A DNA stretch of 10,121 nt from a bacterium (GTDB taxonomy: Bacteria > Cyanobacteriota > Sericytochromatia > S15B-MN24 > VGJW01), in the NCBI GenBank assembly GCA_021790035.1, contig JAJYIO010000053.1, forward strand, positions 1-10,121, in the 5' to 3' direction. The notes below the pieces were generated by a model. The model did not search any database. It was given only the letters and a program-made list of their open reading frames with translations, and had not been told where the DNA came from. Both the position numbers and the translations under genes were made by a program. Position 1 is the stretch's first letter, and each line of letters opens with the position of its first letter. This document shows positions 6,312-10,121 of this stretch, piece after piece.

Positions 6312-7306
6312 TGGAAGATCTCTTCGTGGAGGAGCGGACGTCGGAGCTCAAGACGAGCTCGCCTGCGCGGGTCCTCAAGCTCTTCACAGGTTCAGCCAAC
6401 CCCGCGCTGGCCCGGGACATCGCGCAGATCCTCGGCATCGAGGTCGGGCCCATCCGGATCGCCAATTTTTCCGATGGCGAGATCTACGTGCAGATCCAGG
6501 AATCCGTGCGCGGGGCCAACGTATTCCTGGTCCAGCCCATCTGTCATCCGATCAACTACCACCTGATGGAACTCTTCATCATGCTGGACGCCTTCAAGCG
6601 GGCCAGCCCGCGCCAGATCACGGCGGTGATTCCCTACTACGCTTACGCCCGCCAGGATCGCAAGGCGCAGGGGCGCGAGGCCATCACCAGCAAGCTCATC
6701 GCCGACCTGATCACGACTGCCGGCGCCACGCGGGTCGTCGCGCTCGATCTCCATGCCCCGCAGATCCAGGGCTTCTTCGACATCAACACGGACCACCTCT
6801 TCTCCACTCCGGTCCTGGTGTCTTGGATGAAGGAGAAGCAGGCCGAGGACGACAGTCTCGTCATCGTCTCGCCCGACGTCGGCGGCGTGACGCGAGCCCG
6901 CGTCTTCGCCAAGAAGCTCGATGCGCCGATCGCGATCATCGACAAGCGCCGGCCCAAGCACAACATTGCCGAGGTCCTGCACGTCATCGGGGACGTCAAG
7001 GGGCGCACGGCCGTGATCGTGGACGACATGATCGATACCGCGGGCACCATCACCGAGGTTGCCAAGCTCCTGATCCGGGAGGGGGCCCGGGAGGTCTACG
7101 CCGCAGCCACGCACGCCGTGCTGTCCGGGCCGGCGATCGATCGGATCGCCGATTCACCGATCAAGGAGCTCGCGGTCACCAACTCGATTCCGCTGCCGCT
7201 CGAGAAGCAGCTTCCCAAGATCACGGTCCTCTCGGTCTCCCCGCTGCTGGCCGAGGCGATCTTGCGCATCCACGAGGACCTGTCCGTCTCGACGCTCTTC
7301 GACTGA
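6311..7306 (+). CDS. prs: Ribose-phosphate pyrophosphokinase (PRPP synthase)
   Basis: Prs transfers pyrophosphate from ATP to ribose-5-phosphate, making PRPP for purine, pyrimidine, NAD, histidine and tryptophan synthesis. The 331-residue product has the class I features: FSDGEIYVQIQESVRG, the ATP loop RQDRK at 114-118, the metal-binding histidine in DLHAPQIQGFFD, SPDVGGVTRAR, KRRPKHNIAEV, and the PRPP-binding loop DDMIDTAGTI at 238-247. About 18 residues precede the usual start of homology (VLKLFTGSANPALA), so it is slightly longer than the usual 310-320. Two starts are possible. ATG at 6311 overlaps the glmU TGA by one base, with AAGGAG (6297-6302) eight bases upstream. GTG at 6308 overlaps by four bases, with a five-base spacing. 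ATG is preferred for its better spacing. It is clearly cotranslated with glmU. Confidence 0.96.
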   Translation: MEDLFVEERTSELKTSSPARVLKLFTGSANPALARDIAQILGIEVGPIRIANFSDGEIYVQIQESVRGANVFLVQPICHPINYHLMELFIMLDAFKRASPRQITAVIPYYAYARQDRKAQGREAITSKLIADLITTAGATRVVALDLHAPQIQGFFDINTDHLFSTPVLVSWMKEKQAEDDSLVIVSPDVGGVTRARVFAKKLDAPIAIIDKRRPKHNIAEVLHVIGDVKGRTAVIVDDMIDTAGTITEVAKLLIREGAREVYAAATHAVLSGPAIDRIADSPIKELAVTNSIPLPLEKQLPKITVLSVSPLLAEAILRIHEDLSVSTLFD

Positions 7307-7356
7307 TCGCAAGGCCAGGAAACCCATCGGATGGAACTCGCTCGGGAGCGGATCGC

Positions 7357-7959
7357 TTGAAGCTCGTGGTCGGACTCGGCAACCCTGGCCCCAAGTATGC
7401 GGGCACGCGGCACAACGCCGGCTTTGCCGTGATCTTCGAGATGGCTCGCCGGTGGAATACCGAGGGCAAGCAGGATCCACGGTTCAACGCGATGGTCGCC
7501 GAGGCGCGTGTCGGCTCCGACAAGGTGCTCCTGGTGCAGCCGCTGACCTTCATGAACCTCTCGGGCCGGACGGTGCAGAGCATGGTCAACTTCTACAAGA
7601 TCGCCCCCGAAGACATCATCGTGGTGTCGGACGATGCGGATCTGCCGGTGGGCTCGGTCCGGATCCGCAAGAAGGGGTCTGCGGGCGGCCAGAAAGGCCT
7701 GCAGAACATCATCGAGATGCTGGGCACCGCCGAGATCCCGCGTGTTCGCCTCGGGGTCGGGTCCCGTCCCCCCCAGTGGGACATGGCGGACTGGGTTCTC
7801 TCCAAGGTGACGCCCGAGGAGCGCGAGGACTTCGACCGGTCGGTGACACAGGCGGCGGACGCCATCGAGCTCGCCATCCGGCGCAACGATTTCGATCTCG
7901 CGATGAATCGCTTCAACACCCCCCGCCCGCAGCGGGTCCAGGCCGAGCCCGGCGCCTGA
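7357..7959 (+). CDS. pth: Peptidyl-tRNA hydrolase (bacterial Pth family)
   Basis: Pth cleaves the ester bond of peptidyl-tRNAs that drop off ribosomes, returning free tRNA. The 200-residue product starts with the family N-terminus LKLVVGLGNPGPKYAGTRHN. It has Asn9 and catalytic-type His19 (E. coli Asn10, His20), FMNLSG with Asn67 (E. coli Asn68) and Asp92 in SDDADLP (E. coli Asp93). The usual GGHNG segment reads GGQKG, so the positions equivalent to E. coli His113 and Asn114 are Gln112 and Lys113. RVRLGVG and a normal C-terminal helix region follow. A TTG start at 7357 is used because it opens exactly at the homology and has GGGAG at 7344-7348, eight bases upstream; no ATG or GTG lies in frame between prs and this point. 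It follows prs after 50 bases, and the order glmU-prs-(rplY/ctc)-pth is classical; here the L25/Ctc gene is absent. Confidence 0.94.
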   Translation: MKLVVGLGNPGPKYAGTRHNAGFAVIFEMARRWNTEGKQDPRFNAMVAEARVGSDKVLLVQPLTFMNLSGRTVQSMVNFYKIAPEDIIVVSDDADLPVGSVRIRKKGSAGGQKGLQNIIEMLGTAEIPRVRLGVGSRPPQWDMADWVLSKVTPEEREDFDRSVTQAADAIELAIRRNDFDLAMNRFNTPRPQRVQAEPGA

Positions 7960-8006
7960 AGCTGGCAGGGCGTCGCAAGATCACTCTGGCCGACCGGCCG
8001 TTGCGG

Positions 8007-8012
8007 TATAAT
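8007..8012 (+). promoter_or_regulatory. Candidate -10 box (TATAAT) upstream of the FKBP gene
   Basis: A perfect TATAAT lies in the 125-base gap (7960-8084) between pth and the isomerase gene, 72 bases before its GTG. Transcription would start near 8019 and give a leader of about 66 bases. The 17-base-upstream position reads CTCTGG, so no good -35 is present. TGGCCG at 7987-7992 and CGGCCA at 8015-8020 form a short inverted repeat around the box, which may be chance. No terminator for the glmU operon is visible in this gap. Confidence 0.6.
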
Positions 8013-8084
8013 TCCGGCCACCCCTGGAGGCCCGCGCCTTGCACAAGGGGGAGCGCGATACTTTTCGGCAACGAGGTACCAGAC

Positions 8085-8537
8085 GTGAAGATCTTTCCAG
8101 CCCTCGCCCTCGGGCTCGCCGTCGTCCTGACGGGCGGCCTGGCGTATGCCAAGGCCAGGCCCCATGGCAAGCCGCATGCGGCCACCGCGCCCTGGCACGT
8201 GATGCCCGGCGGGCTCAAGTACCAGGATCTCAAGATCGGCAAGGGGCCGATGCCCAAGAAGGGCCATACCGTGGTCGTCAACTACACGGGATGGCTCATG
8301 AATGGCAAGAAATTCGACTCTTCGCTCAACCCTGGCCGCTCCCCCTTCCAGTTCACGCTGGGCGAGGGCCAGGTCATCAAGGGCTGGGACGAGGGCGTGG
8401 CCACGATGCGAGTCGGCGGTGAGCGCATCCTCATCATTCCGCCGCAGCTCGCCTACGGCGCCGCCGGAACGCCGGGCGGACCGATTCCGCCCAACGCCAC
8501 GCTCAAGTTCCAGGTCAACCTGCTGTCGATCCACTAG
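8085..8537 (+). CDS. Exported FKBP-type peptidyl-prolyl cis-trans isomerase
   Basis: FKBP-type enzymes catalyse cis-trans isomerisation of peptidyl-proline bonds; this copy should act outside the cytoplasm as a folding helper. The 150-residue product begins with a classic Sec signal (MKIF, a hydrophobic core ALALGLAVVLTGGL, then AYAKA with likely cleavage after AYA near residue 22). There is no lipobox cysteine, so it is not a lipoprotein. After a His/Pro/Lys-rich linker comes one FKBP domain (about 45-150). It has the binding-pocket residues seen in FKBP12: Tyr of NYTGW, Phe-Asp of KKFDSS, Phe of FQFTLG, VIKGW, the Tyr of LAYGAAG, and the final IPPNATLKFQV. The GTG at 8085 has GAGG at 8073-8076, eight bases upstream. 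It has its own TATAAT upstream and a long inverted repeat downstream, so it is probably a monocistronic unit or the tail of the pth operon with an internal promoter. Confidence 0.93.
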   Translation: MKIFPALALGLAVVLTGGLAYAKARPHGKPHAATAPWHVMPGGLKYQDLKIGKGPMPKKGHTVVVNYTGWLMNGKKFDSSLNPGRSPFQFTLGEGQVIKGWDEGVATMRVGGERILIIPPQLAYGAAGTPGGPIPPNATLKFQVNLLSIH

Positions 8538-8553
8538 CAGCGCGCTTCAGTTC

Positions 8554-8594
8554 GCTGGTAGAGGCGCGGGTCGTTCGACCTGGCCTCTACCAGC
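8554..8594. repeat. Perfect 12-bp inverted repeat with nested inner hairpin, abutting a -10 box
   Basis: GCTGGTAGAGGC (8554-8565) and GCCTCTACCAGC (8583-8594) are exact reverse complements separated by 17 bases. Inside the spacer, GGTCG (8569-8573) and CGACC (8576-8580) form a second small inverted repeat around TT. As RNA this gives one extended stem of 12 + 5 bp with a small internal loop. No T-run follows the right arm; instead TATAAT starts at the next base. It could therefore be an operator for a dimeric regulator of the ATP-grasp gene, a terminator of the FKBP gene acting without a U-tract, or both. The FKBP stop is 16 bases upstream of the left arm. Confidence 0.85.
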
Positions 8595-8600
8595 TATAAT
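8595..8600 (+). promoter_or_regulatory. Candidate -10 box (TATAAT) upstream of the ATP-grasp gene
   Basis: A perfect TATAAT directly follows the right arm of the 8554-8594 inverted repeat, 90 bases before the ATG of the ATP-grasp gene. The 16-18-base-upstream positions fall within the loop of the repeat (GTTCGA), with no strong -35 match. Transcription from about 8607 would give a leader near 84 bases (8607-8690) in which I see no clear riboswitch fold. Confidence 0.6.
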
Positions 8601-8690
8601 GGTGCGGATCGGCATCCCGCGGCGTGGTTCGATCCTGGCCTGGCTGGCCTCTTGTTACGTTTTCGGCCGCGTACGTGCAGGGGAGATGGA

Positions 8691-9938
8691 ATGCCCGTAA
8701 AACAGACGAGCCCGAAGGCCGAGCAAGAGGCGGTGATCGCGGCGCCCAAGCCGATGCGCGTCCTGTGCATCGCCGGCGTGGTATCCGGGAGGCCCTTCAT
8801 GATGGAGGCCGCCAAGCGGGGACACAAGGTCATCGTCTTGACCAGCAAGAAGGGCCTGGAGGCGGAGTGGCCGCGTGAGATCCTGGAGGAAGTCATCGCG
8901 GTGCCGGACATCTTCGACGAGAAAGAGGTCCGCAACACCATCGCCTGGGTTTCGCAGCGTCGGAAGATCGACCGCATCGTCCCGATGGGCGACTGGGAAG
9001 TCGAGATTGCCTGCATGCTGCGCGAGCACATGCGCGTACCGGGCATGGGCGAGACCACGATGCGGTATTTCCGCGACAAGCTCGCCATGCGGATGAAGGC
9101 ACATGAGGACAAGGTCCCGGTGCCGGAATTCGTCCACGTCCTCAACCACGACGAAGTCTTCGAGTACATGCAGCGCGTCCCGGCTCCCTGGGTCATCAAG
9201 CCCCGCCTCGCCGCTGCTTCCATGGGCATCAAGGTCCTCCACGACGACCAGGAAGTCTGGAAGAAGATCATGGACCTCGGGGACAAGCAGTCCGGCTACC
9301 TCCTCGAGAAGTACACGCCCGGCGACGTCTATCATGTGGACTCCGTGGTCTCGGAGCGCGAGGTCCTGTTCGCCTCGACATCCATCTACGGCACGCCGAT
9401 GCTCGATCTCAACGTCAAGGGCGGGATCTTCACGACCCGGCTGATCGACCGCAAGAGCCCCGACTGGAAGGCCTTGCAGGCCCTCAATCGCGACGTCATC
9501 AAGAGCCTCGGACTCGTGCGCGGCGTGACGCATATCGAGTACATCAAGGACCGCGAGACCGGCAAGTTCTTCTTCCTCGAGGCCGGGGCGCGCGTGGGCG
9601 CCGCCAAGATCCCCGACGTTGCCTGGCATGCCACCGACATCTGCCTGTGGTACGAGTGGGCCAAGATCGAGACGCAGGCCGACTACCACCTGCCGCCCTT
9701 CCGCGAGGGTTACGCGGGCGGGGCGATGTGCCTTTCCCGGTACCAGTGGCCGGATCTCTCCAGCTTCAACGATCCGGAGGTCGTCTGGACCCAGAAGAAG
9801 GAATGGCATGCCGGCGTGATCGTCCGCTCCGACGATCCAGCTCGCGTCGAGCAGCTGGTCAACTCGTACGCCGAGCGCCTGGCACGGGATTACATGGCCC
9901 ACGTGCCGACCAAGGACCACAAGGATTCCACGATGTAG
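8691..9938 (+). CDS. ATP-grasp domain protein of unknown substrate (carboxylate-amine/thiol ligase-like)
   Basis: ATP-grasp enzymes activate a carboxylate as an acyl phosphate and join it to an amine or thiol; the substrate of this one cannot be read from sequence. The 415-residue product has a polar 21-residue N-terminal tail. A Rossmann-like pre-ATP-grasp domain follows (MRVLCIAGVVSGRPFMMEAA.., then KVIVLTSKK, residues 22-110). The ATP-grasp fold comes next: nucleotide-binding-type Lys170 in VIKPR, a central-loop-like LAAASMGIKV, the adenine-site-like EKYTPGDVYHVD (206-217), and the metal-site acidic residues Glu283 (HIEY) and Glu297 in EAGAR. The usual E-x-N of the metal site reads E-A-G. 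The segment GARVGAAKIPD..ATDICLWYEWAKIE recalls the 'ARxGG..I.d..e.ATGINLW.EWA' pattern I associate with L-amino-acid-ligase-like ATP-grasp proteins (inference). The ATG at 8691 has GGGGAG at 8680-8685; a TTG at 8652 is less likely. It is apparently a single-gene unit with its own promoter and terminator. Confidence 0.85.
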   Translation: MPVKQTSPKAEQEAVIAAPKPMRVLCIAGVVSGRPFMMEAAKRGHKVIVLTSKKGLEAEWPREILEEVIAVPDIFDEKEVRNTIAWVSQRRKIDRIVPMGDWEVEIACMLREHMRVPGMGETTMRYFRDKLAMRMKAHEDKVPVPEFVHVLNHDEVFEYMQRVPAPWVIKPRLAAASMGIKVLHDDQEVWKKIMDLGDKQSGYLLEKYTPGDVYHVDSVVSEREVLFASTSIYGTPMLDLNVKGGIFTTRLIDRKSPDWKALQALNRDVIKSLGLVRGVTHIEYIKDRETGKFFFLEAGARVGAAKIPDVAWHATDICLWYEWAKIETQADYHLPPFREGYAGGAMCLSRYQWPDLSSFNDPEVVWTQKKEWHAGVIVRSDDPARVEQLVNSYAERLARDYMAHVPTKDHKDSTM

Positions 9939-9956
9939 GCTGGAGCCTCACGGTTT

Positions 9957-9988
9957 CAAGGCCCCCGGGATCACTCCCGGGGGCCTTG
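9957..9988. terminator. 14-bp GC-rich hairpin, probable (bidirectional) terminator
   Basis: CAAGGCCCCCGGGA (9957-9970) and TCCCGGGGGCCTTG (9975-9988) pair perfectly across a TCAC loop, 18 bases after the ATP-grasp stop codon. No T-run follows on either strand beyond the CCTT built into the stem, so it is not a textbook intrinsic terminator. Position between two convergent genes and stem strength still make termination or 3'-end protection the likely role. The remainder of 9939-10038 shows nothing else recognisable. Confidence 0.75.
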
Positions 9989-10038
9989 CGAGGGGTGTCC
10001 GGCGCCGCCGAGCGGCCGGGTTCGAACTGGCGATCCGA

Positions 10039-10121
10039 TCAGCCGTGCAGGGCGGCCTTGAGGAACTGGCCAGCCGACCCGAGCAAGCGCTCGCCCAGGC
10101 CTGGCTCGGCCGGCAGGGCGG
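10039..10121 (-). CDS. C-terminal end of an unrecognised protein (partial)
   Basis: On the - strand a frame is open from the window edge to a TGA complementary to 10039-10041. It gives 26 residues, including GLGERLLGSAGQFLKAALHG at the end. The amphipathic, alanine- and leucine-containing tail looks like a real protein end, and its convergent position behind the 9957-9988 hairpin supports a gene here. The fragment is too short to name a family, and the frame could be open by chance in this GC-rich DNA. Confidence 0.4.
   Translation of the reverse strand, partial: ALPAEPGLGERLLGSAGQFLKAALHG

Noticed and set aside
8540..8600. tRNA-like strings (GCTGGTAGAG resembling a D-arm, GTTCGACC and CCTCTACCA resembling a T-arm and 3' end)
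   Set aside because: The segment folds as one long symmetric hairpin; no acceptor stem, anticodon arm or 70-90-base cloverleaf can be drawn.
8655..9920. 421-codon open frame antisense to the ATP-grasp gene
   Set aside because: The + strand frame carries clear ATP-grasp motifs and a Shine-Dalgarno; the antisense frame has no motif and spans almost the same bases, as a codon-bias shadow would.

Overview
This is a high-GC bacterial window that is almost fully coding. It consists mainly of conserved housekeeping genes for RNA modification, ribosome maturation, cell-wall precursor synthesis, nucleotide synthesis and translation quality control. It ends with two less routine genes, a secreted FKBP-type prolyl isomerase and an ATP-grasp enzyme of unknown substrate. 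The order rsmB-rlmN-rsgA followed by glmU-prs-pth joins two clusters familiar from Firmicutes and some other phyla. The GC richness, the GTG and TTG starts and the many CGATCG sites do not fit a typical low-GC Firmicute. The sequence alone does not fix the phylum. No mobile element, CRISPR array, rRNA or tRNA gene was found.

Layout. Bases 3-209 hold the 3' end of a + strand gene, the C-terminal tail of a DUF4143-type ATPase, convergent with trmL (- strand, 225-761). The 5' end of trmL abuts or overlaps the 5' end of rsmB (+). From there a tight + strand run encodes RsmB (16S rRNA m5C methyltransferase), RlmN (radical-SAM m2A methyltransferase) and RsgA (30S-maturation GTPase). Two junctions in this run look translationally coupled. 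After 126 bases with a candidate -10 box, a second run encodes GlmU, Prs and Pth. GlmU and Prs overlap by one base, and Pth follows 50 bases later from a TTG start. Next come the exported FKBP isomerase and the ATP-grasp protein, each behind a perfect TATAAT box. The ATP-grasp box is directly abutted by a perfect 12-bp inverted repeat. A 14-bp GC-rich hairpin follows, then the 3' end of an unrecognised - strand gene.

How they work together. TrmL, RsmB, RlmN and RsgA modify tRNA and rRNA or proof the small subunit. Pth recycles peptidyl-tRNA. GlmU makes UDP-GlcNAc for peptidoglycan and Prs makes PRPP for nucleotides, so the middle block links translation with envelope and nucleotide supply. 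I see no obvious new multi-gene system. The points most worth a second look are: the missing canonical start of rsmB, a ~54-residue insert in RsmB, small ORFs that bridge gene junctions by start/stop overlap, a Pth whose conserved His-Asn pair reads Gln-Lys, and the operator-like palindrome before the ATP-grasp gene.
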